This document shows positions 44,801-56,505 of a DNA stretch of 64,000 bases, piece after piece (the stretch's first letter is position 1; each line of letters opens with the position of its first letter). Source of the DNA: Miscanthus floridulus (lineage: Eukaryota > Streptophyta > Magnoliopsida > Poales > Poaceae); contig NC_089581.1 in assembly GCF_019320115.1 (NCBI RefSeq), forward strand, positions 69,234,485 to 69,298,484. The letters run 5' to 3'. Below the pieces are notes generated by a model. That model did not search any database. It was not told the origin of the DNA and was given only the letters and a program-made list of their open reading frames with translations. The translations under genes and the position numbers were made by a program.

Positions 44801-46312
44801 TCAGGTTGAGGAAACACCTTTGTCTCTCAACCATGCAGAAGTGCTGGCTCACATTGCCTTGACCTTAGAGTTGCTTGAGCAGATTATTCTAGAGCAAAGG
44901 CAAGACACTGAAGAAATTCCTCACATCAGGAAATTGATTGTCGAAGGGCGTGGCCCTCACTTTAGTATTGATGAGCAAGATGTAGTGAGGTACAAGAATA
45001 GATTGGTGGTTCCAACCAATGAGGAGTTGAGAAGGAAGATTTTGAATGAAGCACATCATTCAAAGTTGTCTATTCATCCTGGCAGCAACAAGATGTACCA
45101 TGATTTGCGCTACTCGTACTGGTGGTCCAACATGAAGCAGGACATCATCTAGTATGTCGTGGAGTGCGACACTTGTGGGAGAGTTAAAGCAGATCATATG
45201 CGTACTCTGGGATATTTGTAGCACTTGCCCATTCCTATTTGGAAATGGGAAGATATCTCCATGGACTTTGTGGTGGGTTTGCCCTGCACATCCAAGGGCT
45301 ATGATTCTATTTGGGTCATTGTGGACCGTCTCACTAAGTCTGCTCATTTTATCTTGGTGGACACGAAATATACAACCAAGAAGTATGCTGAGATATATTT
45401 TCATCGGATTGTGACCCTACATGGAGTTCCCCTCACTATCATCTCGGATAGAGGGTTAGTTTTTGTCTCTCATTTCTGGGAGCAACTACAGCACTGTCTT
45501 GGTACTTGTCTCCTCAAAAGCTCAGCATATCATCCACAAACTGATGGTCATACTGAAAGGGTGAACTAGGTGCTCGAGGATATGTTGAGAGCTTGTGCCA
45601 TTTCTTTTCCTGAGAAGTGGGATGAATGCCTGAAGTTAGCTGAATTTTCTTACAATAATAGCTACTAAGAAAGCATCCACATGGCACCATTTAAAGCTCT
45701 ATATGGGAAGACATGTAGGACACCACTGAACTGGGTGGAAGTGGGAGACCATGGATATTTTGGGCCTGATTTCATCAAAGAGGCTCGAGAGCAAGTCATC
45801 ATTATTCAAAGTCATTTAAATGCAGCTCAGAGCTGATAAAAAGCCTATATGGACAAGCGAAGAAGACCCTTGCAGTTTGAAGTTCAGGATTATGTGTACC
45901 TCAAGGTGTCTCCTATGAGAGGGGTGCATCGGTTTGGTGTCCATGGTAAGCTAGCTCCCCGATATGTGGGTCCTTACAAGGTTTTGGCATAGTGTGGCCC
46001 AGTTGCCTATCGCCTCTAGCTTCCTGATATTTTATCTATGGTACACAATGTGTTTCATGTATCGCAATTGAAGAAATGTTTGCGGGTACCTGATGAAGCT
46101 GTAGAAGTTGAAGGACTTCCACTCTAGCCTGATTTGACTTATGTTGAGCACCCGGTCAAAATCCTAGATGAAAAAGAAAGAGTGACAAGGAACAGTGTGG
46201 TAAAGTTCTATAAGGTGCAGTGGCAAAACCATTCAGAGGATGAAGCCACGTGGGAACAAGAGAGCTATATATTGAAGCATTACCCCCACCTTCTCTCTAG
46301 TTTTGATAGGTA
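44801..46312 (+). pseudogene. Element D integrase with C-terminal chromodomain
   Basis: The zinc module is SKLSIHPGSNKMYHDLR to VECDTCGRVKA (about 45060-45195). Core residues are in MDFVVGLPC (about 45260), IISDRGLVFVSHFW (about 45440) and HPQTDGHTERVN (about 45535). The chromodomain is at about 46140-46290 (HPVKILDEKERVTRN, FYKVQWQNHSEDEATWEQE), with its aromatic residues and no stop. The frame ends at TAG near 46310. About nine stops lie upstream. Ser replaces the usual Lys/Arg after RVTRN. Confidence 0.85.
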
Positions 46313-46388
46313 GTTGCTACGTTGAAATGTATTACCTATCTCATTTCCCACACTAGGCACATGAAATCCCGGGTCAAGATTTTGTTTT

Positions 46389-46401
46389 AGGGGGGTAGAT
46401 T
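46389..46401 (+). promoter_or_regulatory. Polypurine tract of element D
   Basis: AGGGGGGTAGATT directly precedes the 3' LTR start TGTAACACCC. Confidence 0.8.
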
Positions 46402-47992
46402 TGTAACACCCTCGGTGTTACACTATATAATTTTTTGCTAAAACACTGCATGAGCATCATACTTATGTGTAAATGTGTGTAATATAGGGTGTAAAGAAAT
46501 ATACGGAACTTGAAACGTTCACCAAAAATGCGAAACAAATGTTATATTTCATGTCGCGTTGTGTCACTTGGGGTTCTAGATGAATTTTTATTGAACGAAA
46601 ATGCTATAGAATGCATACCCAGTATTTTAATAAAGTTGGTCGTACAAACTTTGTAGGTGGCGGTGAAATACTTGCGGTCGAGAATGGAGTTCGCTAGATA
46701 GCAAAGTTGGTAGCTTGGAAATCAAAACTGACGCGAATCCGAACAAATAACTTAGTCGTTTCTTAAATCAGAAAATGGTTCGACGGAGCTAATTCGACAT
46801 TTTTTATAGGGGAGTCGGGTTAAGCAGTGGCATGGTCTTAAGGCTGGTTTTATAAGCTTGATACACCATCTCAAACATAAAATAGTTGGTTTAGCATTTG
46901 GATCATTGGGTTGGATTTTTGAGCCGCTTTAAAAAGCGTACAAGTCATGTTTTGAACTATGCCAACCCCTGGGCGCGATCAACCTGCTGGCTCTCGACGC
47001 GCTGTGCTAGACCACCCGTCCTACATGCGTAAGCATGCAAGTGTGCGTGGCTTCATGCTGCTGGCCACGACCACCATTGCCGTGCTCTACGCACGCTCAC
47101 GCACGCACGCGCATCGCGCCAGCAAGCCTGGCTACTCTGCCCGCTGTCGCGTCCGCCTAAGCCATCACCATCACCGTCGTGTCGAACTATGTCCATGGCC
47201 ATGCTACGCTCTGACCATCGTTGCCGCACGGTCACCGCTACTATTGAGCCTTTGCGGCTGCACGCGCGTAGGCCTGCCGCCTGACTTTGCCATCACGTCC
47301 GTGCTCAACGCCACGCCATGTTGTTGCCTCCCTGAACCGGTGTCAGTCTCTGTGGCGCGCTATGCCATGCGCTGTCATCTTGCGGGTCATGGCACTGTGG
47401 CTGCATGTCGCTGTGCTGGCCTCATACGCGCCATGGAGTCTTCCCCGTCGCGCTGCTGTCCATCCCCAATTAGAAATTTGCGCCACACAAAGCTATCATC
47501 ACATCGCCTACAATGGCGCTGTGCCGGCTGAGCTGTGCCAAGGCAGTAACCACAGAGCTTGGCCCTACTCTCATAATTGCGCACGTCTAGAGGTCGAGCG
47601 GGAGTCTAGCTTCACGCCAAGCTCGCCACTATTGTGGCCGTACGGTGTCGGGGCTTCAATTGGAGCTTTCCTCCGCCATTGACCCCCTTAAATCTGCACG
47701 CCATCGCCCGTCCAATTGGCCTTACATTGTCCACCTCCGTCTGATTAGCCATGCACCCAACTAGCTCTGGTAGTTAGCTCTTGATTGGAATCGTTCTGAT
47801 GAGCCGTCATCTTCCAGTGAGGTAATGTGGAGCTTTTTCCCTGCGGCGGTTCGCCATGGCTGCCGAGGTGGGTGCTTGGCCAGGATGTTGCCCCTTGCTC
47901 CTTTGTCTCAATTGAGCAGGGCTTTGCATCTCCTTGACTGGTTTGCCTTTCCCATGCATCAACTTTGCTGGTGGAGCAGCAGGCCGCTAGGC
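46402..47992 (+). repeat. 3' LTR of element D, first part
   Basis: It starts TGTAACACC CTC GGTGTTACA. A GC-rich block begins at about 46960 and carries a long open frame (46959-47531, ATG after GTTTTGAACT). The protein resembles nothing I recognise. The LTR is interrupted at 47992 by element E and resumes at 58500. Total LTR length is about 4.4 kb. Confidence 0.9.
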
Positions 47993-49965
47993 TGAAAGCT
48001 CTAGTTTGGTTTTGGTTAATTGATGAAACCCTAAGTGCTAACCTAGTTTATCAAGACGATTATGAGATAGGTAGCACTACTCCAAGTGATGAAGCAATGG
48101 CAAAGATCATGACAATGGTGATGGCATGGTGATGGTCAAATGCTTAAACTTGGAAAAGAAGAAAGAGAAAAACAAAAGGCTCAAGGCAAAGGTATAAAAT
48201 GTAGGAGCCATTTTGTTTTGGTGATCAAGACACTTAGCGAGTGTGATCACATTTAGGATTGATAGCCATACTATTAAGAGGGGTAAAACTCGTATCGGAA
48301 TGCGGTTATCAAAGTGCCACTAGATGCTCTAACTCATTGCATATGCATTTAGGATCTAGCGGAGTGCTAACACCCTTGAAAATATTTATGAAAATACGCT
48401 AACACATGTGCACAAGGTGATACACTTGGTGGTTGGCACATTTGATCAAGGGTGGTGAAGTTTAGGTGCAAGGGTAAGAAACTCCACCGGCGGAGTGTCT
48501 GCCCGTAGAGTGCGGACAGTCCAACGGTGGCACCGGCACCCTAGATAGAAAACTTGGAGGTCACTGCAAGTGACCAGACGCTAGCCTCAGTTGGACCGGT
48601 GCATCCGGTCAGTGGCAGCAGAGGGTGCGTGCGTCGGTCTACTGACCAGACGCTGGGTCACTCAGCGACCGGATGGTGATAGGCTACGTTCGGTCAAACT
48701 GACGAGTCTGCACAGTACCTAGGGTATTGCACCGGACGCTAGTCTGTGTCCAGTCAAGGTGGACTGGATGCGTCTGGTCGAAAAAATACGCCTCGGGGAG
48801 CTTACTGGAAACAACCGGACACTGGGGCTTCAGTGTCCAGTCAGTTTTGTCGGAGCGTCCGATCAGCTTCATAGCCATTGAAATCTAACGAACATCATTT
48901 GAAGCTAGTGACGCGTGGCGTCCATCGGGCCACCAGACACTGAGGGTCAGCGTCTGGTCAGTCTGACCAGAGCATCTGGTCTGCCCGCAGTGTGCCCAGT
49001 GAAGGGGTACAATGGCTCTATTTCGTGGGGGGCTTCTATTTAAGCCCCATGGCCGGCTCAAACTCACTCTCTTGCACATTTTCATTAACATAGCAACCTT
49101 GTGAGCTTAGCTAAAGTCCTCCCACTCATCTCCATCATTGATTCATCATCTTTGTGAGATTGGGAGAGAATCCAAGTGCATTGCTTGAGTGATTGCATCT
49201 AGAGGCACTTGGTATTCGTGTTGCACTGCGGATTTCACTTGTTACTCTTGGTGGTTGACACCACCTAGACAGCTCGGTGCAGCGGTGGAGGATCGGCATG
49301 AGTTGGTGATTGTTCGTGGCCATCTCCGGTAATTGTGAGGGGAGTTGTACCTTCCCCGGCGGAGCGCCGAAAGGTAACTCTAGTAAATTGCTCATGTCAT
49401 TGAGTTACCTCACTTATGGGTCGGTTCTTGCGGCGTCCAATTGTGTGGATGAGGTTTGTGAAACACCTCTTAGCCGCCAAACCACCAAGTGTTGGTCGAC
49501 ACAACGGGGATGTAGCGTGTTGGCAAGCACATGAACCTCGGGAGAAAATCGATTGTCTCTTGTCTTTGGCATTCTCCCGGTGATTGGCTATATATTCTTC
49601 TTGTGATTGGTTCATCCCCTACACGTCGGTATAATCACCCTACTCACTTATTTACATTCTTGCAAACTAGTTGATACAAGCTCTTTAGTGTAATTAGAAT
49701 TGAGAGCTTGCTTTATTATTTACATTCATCTAGTTGAGCTCTTTAGAGTAGCAAGATTGAGAGCTCTTAGTGAGTAATTACATTACAAGTTGTGTGCCTA
49801 AGTAATCATTGCAACTAGAATTGTTGGATAGGTGGCTTGCAACCCTTGTAGAGCTAGAGCAAGTTTGCATTACGCTATTTGTCATACTAATCAAATTGCT
49901 CTAGTTGATTTTTAGATTTTTAAATAGGCTATTCACCCCCCCTCTAGCCATATTAGGACCTTTCA
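47993..49965 (+). repeat. 5' LTR of element E (1973 bp)
   Basis: It starts TGAAAGCTCTAG and ends GGACCTTTCA. A TATA-like CTATTTAAG lies near 49036. Repeated GCGTCCGGTC-type motifs lie at about 48560-48990. Many have decayed to CTGGTC or CCAGAC here compared with the 3' LTR. Confidence 0.95.
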
Positions 49966-49967
49966 AG

Positions 49968-49981
49968 TGGTATCAGAGACA
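49968..49981 (+). promoter_or_regulatory. Primer binding site of element E (initiator tRNA-Met type)
   Basis: TGGTATCAGAGAC lies two bases after the 5' LTR. It matches the plant initiator-tRNA(Met) site over its first eleven bases. Confidence 0.9.
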
Positions 49982-50025
49982 TGGTCACTGTTTGATTGAA
50001 GGCTTAACAACCTCTGTGTCAAATT

Positions 50026-52113
50026 ATGGCTCAAGTTGTGTTCAACCATATGGGGGGCAAACCACCGTTCTTTGATGGCACATGCTATGATTATTGGAAG
50101 AGAAAGATGAGGATGTATCTTGGTTCAATCAATGATCAAGTATGGGAAGTGACCGAGAATGACTATGCTATCATTGATCCCGATGATCTCACCAACCAAG
50201 ATAAGATCAACAAGCAATGCAATACAATGGCTCTCAACACTATATACAATGCCATTGATTCCAAGGTGTTTGAGCAAATCAAGGATTGTGAAAGAGCAAA
50301 TGAGGTGTGGAAGAGATTGGAGAAAACATATGAGGGCACACCAGCGGTGAAGAGTGCCAAGTTGTATATCCTCAAGGACAAATTGACAAGCTTCAAGATG
50401 AAGAAAGATGAGAGCATTCCGGAGATGTTCCATCGATTGCAAGTAATTGTCAATGACTTGAAGGCTTTGGGAGAGAAGATCAAGGATGATGACGTCTCTC
50501 ATCGGTTCTTGATGTGCCTACCTCTAAGATTTGAGATGTTAAGATTGCTAATCATAAGAGGAGGATTGAAGGATATTACCCCCAACTAAGTACTAGGTTA
50601 TGTCATGACACAAGAGACATACCATGTGGAAAGGGAGGGGGATGACAAGGATGACAAGAAGGAAGAAGAAGACAAGAAGAAGAAAAGCATAGCATTCAAG
50701 GCTAGCTCATCATCATCAAAGAACAAGGGCAAGTCCAAGAAAGAATCAAGTGATGATGATCTTAGTGATATTGATGATGAAGCTATGGCTCTCTTTGTGC
50801 GCAAGATGGGCAAGTTCATGAAGAAGAAGGGCTATGGTGCAAGAAAGAGAAGAGATCACACCAAGAAGAAAGAGTATGTGAGAAGATGCTACAATTGCAA
50901 AAGCCTCGATCATGTAGTAGCAAATTGTACATACAATAGTGACAATGATGAGGATGAGAAGAAGAAGCACAAGGAGGATAAGAAAGAAAAGAAGGAGAAG
51001 AAGGAGAAAAGAATGACCTTCCAAAAGAAGAAGAAGGATGGAGGCTATGTGGTCACATGGGATAGTGATGGCTCTTTGGATAGTGATAGCTCTAGTGAGG
51101 ATGATAAGAAATCTATCAAGAGAGCACTAGCAAGCATTGCCATCAACAACAAGCCCTCCATCTTTGACACTTCATCGATGTGCCTCATGGCAAAACCTAC
51201 CAAGGTAAAATATGATGTGAGTGATGATGATGAATGTGAAAGTGATGCTTGTAGGAGTGATGATGATGATGAGGAGGAGTACTCCAAGGAGGAGCTCATG
51301 GACATGTGTGAGCAAGTGCATACTTGCTTTGAGATGAAGAGAAAGGAGTGCAAGGAATTGAACAAGAAAGTCAAATTTCTTGAGCAATCCCTTGATGAGC
51401 TCAATGCCACTCATGAGAGACTAATGGAAGCCCATGAGAAGCTTGGTAAAGCTCACTCTAAGCTTGAAAAGGCTCACTCCTCTCTTATTGAGCAAGTCAA
51501 AGTGGAGGAAGCCAAGAAGGAGCAAGTGATCATAACATGTGATGTGGGACTAACATGTGATCTTATTGATGAATCTTTTCATGAACCCATTATTGTTGCT
51601 CCTACTAACACTTCTTGTAGCACAATCATTACTACACCACCTATGAATGATACATCACTAATGGTGGAAAATGAGAACCTCAAGAAGGAGGTGAATGAGC
51701 TCACTCGTGCCTTAGACAATGCCTATGGTGGAGAAGCCCACTTGCTAAAATGCTTGGGTAGCCAAAGATTTTCTCTCAATAAAGAGGGATTAGGCTATAC
51801 CCCCAAGAAAGGCAAGGCGGCCTTTGTCACTCCCAAAGCTAGCTTTGTGAAGGGCAATGGTTGGTTTTGTAATAGATGCAAGCAAGTTGGGCATATAGAG
51901 CAAAATTGCAAGACTAACAAGAACAAGCTACCTAATGTATCCTTAATCAAATTTGATTCTTGTTACACACTTTATAAGGGTGCCAATGGTGTGAAGGCTA
52001 AGTTCATTGGTACACCAATTGTGGGCCCAAAGAAGAAGGCCATTTGGGTACCAAAGACCTTGGTGACTAACCTACAAGGACCCAAGCAAGTTTGGGTACC
52101 TAAAAGGAATTGA
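50026..52113 (+). pseudogene. Element E gag (one premature stop)
   Basis: It starts MAQVVFNHMGGKPPFFDGT, with the copia gag core (KRKMRMYLGS, then VWKRLEKTYEGT). A TAA at 50587-50589 interrupts an otherwise continuous frame and is one transition from CAA. A Lys/Asp-rich region and two CCHC knuckles follow: CYNCKSLDHVVANC (about 50887-50928) and CNRCKQVGHIEQNC (about 51868-51909). Between them is a coiled coil (SLDELNATHERLMEAHEKLG). The large C-terminal extension is typical of SIRE/Maximus gag. The frame ends at TGA 52111-52113. Confidence 0.88.
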
Positions 52114-52127
52114 TCTTCTTTTGTAGG

Positions 52128-52519
52128 TAAATTATAAAGCCGGGGGAAGGCATTGGGTGCTTGATAGTGGGTGCACACAACACATGACCAGTGATTCAAG
52201 AATGTTCAATTCAATCAATGAAAGCAAGAGCAATGGGATTGATAGTATCACGTTTGGTGACAATGGCAAAGGCAATGTCTAAGGGCTTGGTAAGATTGCA
52301 ATATCCAATGATTTAAGCATTTCCAATGTGCTACTAGTAGAGAGCTTGAACTTCAACCTATTGTCGGTAGCTCAATTGTGTGATCTTGGTTTCAAGTGCA
52401 TATTTGGTGTGGATGATGTAGAGATCATAAGTGTAGATGGCTCTAACTTGATATTCAAAGGATTTAGATATGAGAATCTATACTTAGTTGATTTCAATGC
52501 TAGAGAAGCTCAACACTAA
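52128..52519 (+). pseudogene. Element E protease and pre-integrase segment
   Basis: WVLDSGCTQHMTSDSRMF carries the copia protease active site (Asp at 52163). The frame is +1 relative to gag, and a TAG stop occurs near 52279-52281. The segment ends [12 protein letters not shown] at 52519, where the frame shifts again. The gag-protease shift could be a programmed event or an indel. Two shifts within 400 bp favour decay. Confidence 0.8.
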
Positions 52520-54677
52520 GTCTAGCATGGGTTGGTTATGGCATAGAAGGCTTGGTCATGTTGGAATGAAACAATTAAACAAGTTAATCAAGCATGACTT
52601 AGTTAGAGGCTTGAAAGATATCACATTTGAAAAGGATAAGCTATGTAGTGCATGTCAAGCTAGAAAACAAGTTGGTAACACACATCCTAAGAAGAGCATG
52701 ATGAGCACATCCAAGGCATTTGAGTTGATGCACATGGACTTGTTTGGACCAACCACATACACTAGCATTGGTGGAAACAAATATGGATTTGTGATTGTGG
52801 ATGATTTCACTAGATACACATGGGTGTTCTTTCTTGTTGATAAGAGTGATGTGTTTGCAACATTCAAATTATTTGTCAAGGGCATTCACAATGAGTTTGA
52901 AACAACCATCAAGAAAGTTAGAAGTGACAATGGAAGTGAGTTCAAGAACACTAGAATTGATGAGTTGTGTGATGAATTTGGAATTAGACATCAATTCTCG
53001 GCCAAGTATACTCCTCAATCAAATGGGCTAGTTGAAAGAAAGAATAGAACCTTGATTGATATGGCAAGATCAATGTTGAGTGAGTACAATGTGAGTCATT
53101 CATTTTGGGCTGAAGCAATCAACATGGCTTGCTACTATAGCAACCGACTCTATTGTCACCCTATGATGGAAAAGACACCTTATGAGCTATTGAATGGAAG
53201 AAAGCCCAACATAGCATACTTTCAGGTTTTTGGTTGCAAATGCTATATATTGAAGAAAGGCACTAGATTGAGCAAGTTTGAAAATAAATGTGATAAAGGT
53301 TTCTTGCTTGGTTACTCCACTACTAGCAAGGCTTATAGAGTTTGGAATTTGGCTAGTGGTACTCTTGAGGAGGTTCATGATGTGGAGTTTGATGAAACAA
53401 ATGGTTCCCAAGAGGAAGATGAGAACCTAAATGATGTAAAAGGCACTCAATTGGTCAATGCAATGAAGAACATGGACATTGGTGAGTTAAGGCCTAGAGA
53501 GGTGATTGATATTGAAGATGACAAGAATCAAGTGCTCTCTAACTCAAATGTGCAAGCTAGTGGTTCTCATGATCAAATCCAAGCAAGCACTAGTAATGGC
53601 AATGTGCAAGATCAACAAATGGCTAGTTCATCATCTCAACCAAGTGGTCAATCTAATGCAAGCAATCAAGTGCAAGTGCTTCAACCAACCAATGTTGCAA
53701 GAGATCATCCATTGGACACTATCATTGGTGATATTTCAAGAGGTGTGCAAACAAGATCAAGATTGGCTTCATTTTGTGAGTATTTCTCATTTGTGTCATC
53801 CATTGAACCTAAGAAGATAGCTGAAGCTTTGAGGGATGTTGATTGGGTCAATGCTATGCATGAAGAGCTAAACAACTTCATAAGAAACCAAGTATGGGAT
53901 TTAGTTGAGAGGCCTAAGGATCATAATGTGATTGGAACTAAGTGGGTCTTTCGGAACAAGCAAGATCAAGATGGGATAGTAATAAGGAACAAAGCAAGAT
54001 TAGTGGCTCAAGGTTACACTCAAGTTGAAGGTCTTGACTTTGGAGAAACATATGCCCCGGTTGCAAGATTGGAAGCAATTAGGATCTTGCTAGCTTATGC
54101 TTGTGTCCACAACATCAAGTTATACCAAATGGATGTGAAAAGTGCATTTCTAAATGGGTACATCAATGAGCTTGTGTATGTTGAGCAACCTCCCAGATTT
54201 GAAGATGAGAAGAAACCCAACCATGTCTACAAGTTGAGAAAAGCTTTGTATGGATTGAAACAAGCACCTAGAGCATGGTATGAGAGATTGAGGGATTTCC
54301 TACTCTCTAAGGGATTTAAGATGGGAAAGGTTGACACCACTCTCTTCACCAAGAAGCTTGGAAATGACTTGTTTGTAATGCAAATCTATGTTGATGATAT
54401 CATCTTTGGATCAACAAATCAAGAATTTTGTGAGGAGTTTGGCAAGATGATGGCAAGTGAGTTTGAGATGTCTATGATTGGAGAACTTAGTTACTTTCTT
54501 GGTCTTCAAATCAAGCAAATGAAGAATGGCACATTTGTGAGTCAAGGCAAGTATATCAAGGACATGCTCAAGAAGTTTGAAATGGATGAGAGTAAAGCTA
54601 TTAGTACACCAATGGGGACAAGTGGAAGCTTGGATAGTGATGCTAGTGGCAACATGGTGGATCAAAAGATGTATTGA
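52515..54677 (+). pseudogene. Element E integrase and reverse transcriptase
   Basis: It is a single open frame of about 720 codons. Integrase: [16 protein letters not shown] and CSACQARKQ (zinc module), [24 protein letters not shown] and [16 protein letters not shown] with the DDE residues. [55 protein letters not shown] and the intact catalytic YVDD at 54387-54398. The frame ends at TGA 54675-54677 in KMY*SMIGSLLY, where the family has Arg (CGA). Confidence 0.93.
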
Positions 54678-55340
54678 TCTATGATTGGAAGCCTACTCTA
54701 TGTGACCGCATCAAGGCCGGATGTAATGTTTAGTGTATGCATGTGTGCTAGATTTCTAGCCTCACCAAGAGAAAGTCATTTGAAGGCAACTAAGAGAATA
54801 TTGAGGTACTTGAAGCATACACAACATGTTGGATTATGGTATCCCAAAGGAGCAAGATTTGAGTTGATTGGATATTCGGATTCCGATTATGCGGGATGCA
54901 AAGTTGAGAGAAAGAGCACATCGGGCATATGTCAACTATTGGGAAGATCACTTGTATCTTGGTCATCAAAGAAGCAAAATAGTGTAGCACTTTCAACCGC
55001 CAAAGTGGAGTACATTTCGGCCGGTAGTTGTTGTGCTCAATTACTTTGGATGAAGGCTACTTTGAGTGACTTTGGAATCAAGTTCAAGCAAGTGCCATTG
55101 CTATGTGACAATGAAAGTGCCATAAAGCTCACCAACAACCTGGTTCAACACTCAAGAACAAAGCATATTGATGTCCGCCATCATTTCATAAGAGATCACC
55201 AACAAAAAGGGGACATTTGCATAGAGAGTGTGGGCACCGAAGATCAACTTACCGACATATTCACCAAGCCACTTGATGAGAAGAGGTTTTGCAAGCTAAG
55301 GAATGAATTGAACATACTTGACTTCTCCAATATGTGTTGA
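54678..55340 (+). pseudogene. Element E RNase H (C-terminus of pol)
   Basis: It is in frame with RT after one stop. GYSDSDYAGCKVERKSTSG, SWSSKKQNSVALSTAKVEY and LLCDNESAIKLTNNL carry the acidic sites. The usual STAEAEY motif reads STAKVEY, so a conserved Glu near the active site is Lys. The end is NELNILDFSNMC, then stop at 55338-55340. It would remove the RNA template in reverse transcription. Confidence 0.9.
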
Positions 55341-56505
55341 TGCACCCCCCCAATTTATATGACATGCCTCTCCTTCGAGCCAAGCAAGGTAAAGTTGATT
55401 GACATGTCATCCATATATTGCTAAGGACTTGTTTAGTGCATCTAGACATATTTCCCATTTGAATAGGCTCATTCATGAAGATTAAATGAATTTGATGCTT
55501 GTATGGTACCACTATTGCTTGTATGTTTGAAATGATCTAGTGGTAGCATATGACATGTTTGTGGGCTTGTAAACCTAGTGTTTGATTTAGAAAATGAGCT
55601 ATAAGTGTTTAACTCAACATGGTACAAGATAACCCTTATTTGGAGGTGTGAAGAAGCTTGTCCTTGGATCAAACCGAGTTAAATATCTTTTGCAAGTAAT
55701 CTAGATTGAACCAAATTGGGAAAATGATACTCATTTCACATGGTTTCACCCCAACCTATCTATAATTTGAGGCCACCTTTTGTGCAAATTGTTGACATTA
55801 ATTATCCTACCCTATCTATACCTTAAGCCTTTGTGGTCATTGATGACAAAGGGGGAGAAATAGTGTACAAAGATAGTGAAACAAAGGGGGAGAGATAATA
55901 TATGACAAAAGAAGGGGATCAATTAAAATTTTGAGCATACAAATAGGGGGAGCAAGCTCATAAACTTGTATGGTGCACTTGAATGAGCATTACATATGTT
56001 TGCTTGCATGGCATAAGTTTTAATTTCAAATATCCATGCTTGTGTGGTGTATGCTAGTTGTAGGTTTGAATGTTGAAATGAAAAACTAGCATGCATAGGC
56101 TAAGTAACTAGACTTATGTTCATTCTATGGAAACTAGACCCTTGCATGTAATGTTGATCTCAGAGGGTATTCTAGTTCTTGTATATGTCTAGTTACTAAT
56201 GGTGCTAAGGATGGTATATTGGTGCACTCCGATTGGTATCATGCTTCAAAGGTCCATCTCTTATACCTTAGCATCATTTGGTAGAAATTGACTCCTATAT
56301 TTCCTATCTAATCATATGTGCAAAGCTTCAATCCAAACTCTTAGCACATATGTAGGGGGAGCAATTGCTATCATAAGGAGTTCATGAAACTTGCCCATAT
56401 CCTTTACACATGGTAAATATGCTTGGGCAAGCAACATGCATTCAAATGAACTTTAATTCATATCTTTGTATAAGGATTGTCATCAATTACCAAAAAGGGG
56501 GAGAT
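55341..56505 (+). other. 3' untranslated region of element E with repeated polypurine tracts
   Basis: Non-coding. Short G-rich purine tracts occur near 55848 (AAAGGGGGAGAAATAG), 55885 (AAAGGGGGAGAGATAAT), 55945 (ATAGGGGGAGCAAGC) and 56353 (TAGGGGGAGCAA). The final one, AAAAAGGGGGAGAT (56492-56505), adjoins the 3' LTR. No envelope-like frame is present, although some SIRE relatives have one. Confidence 0.75.

Noticed and set aside
46959..47531. A 190-codon host gene on the plus strand
   Set aside because: It lies wholly inside element D's LTR in a GC-rich block where long frames occur by chance. No known domain or codon signature is seen. It is kept only as a possible LTR exon.
52100..52170. 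Programmed ribosomal frameshift between gag and protease of element E
   Set aside because: A second frame change occurs only 400 bp later along with stops, and no slippery heptamer stands out. Indel decay is simpler, though not excluded.
55341..56505. Envelope-like ORF of a SIRE element
   Set aside because: No frame over about 70 codons on the plus strand; only purine tracts are conserved.
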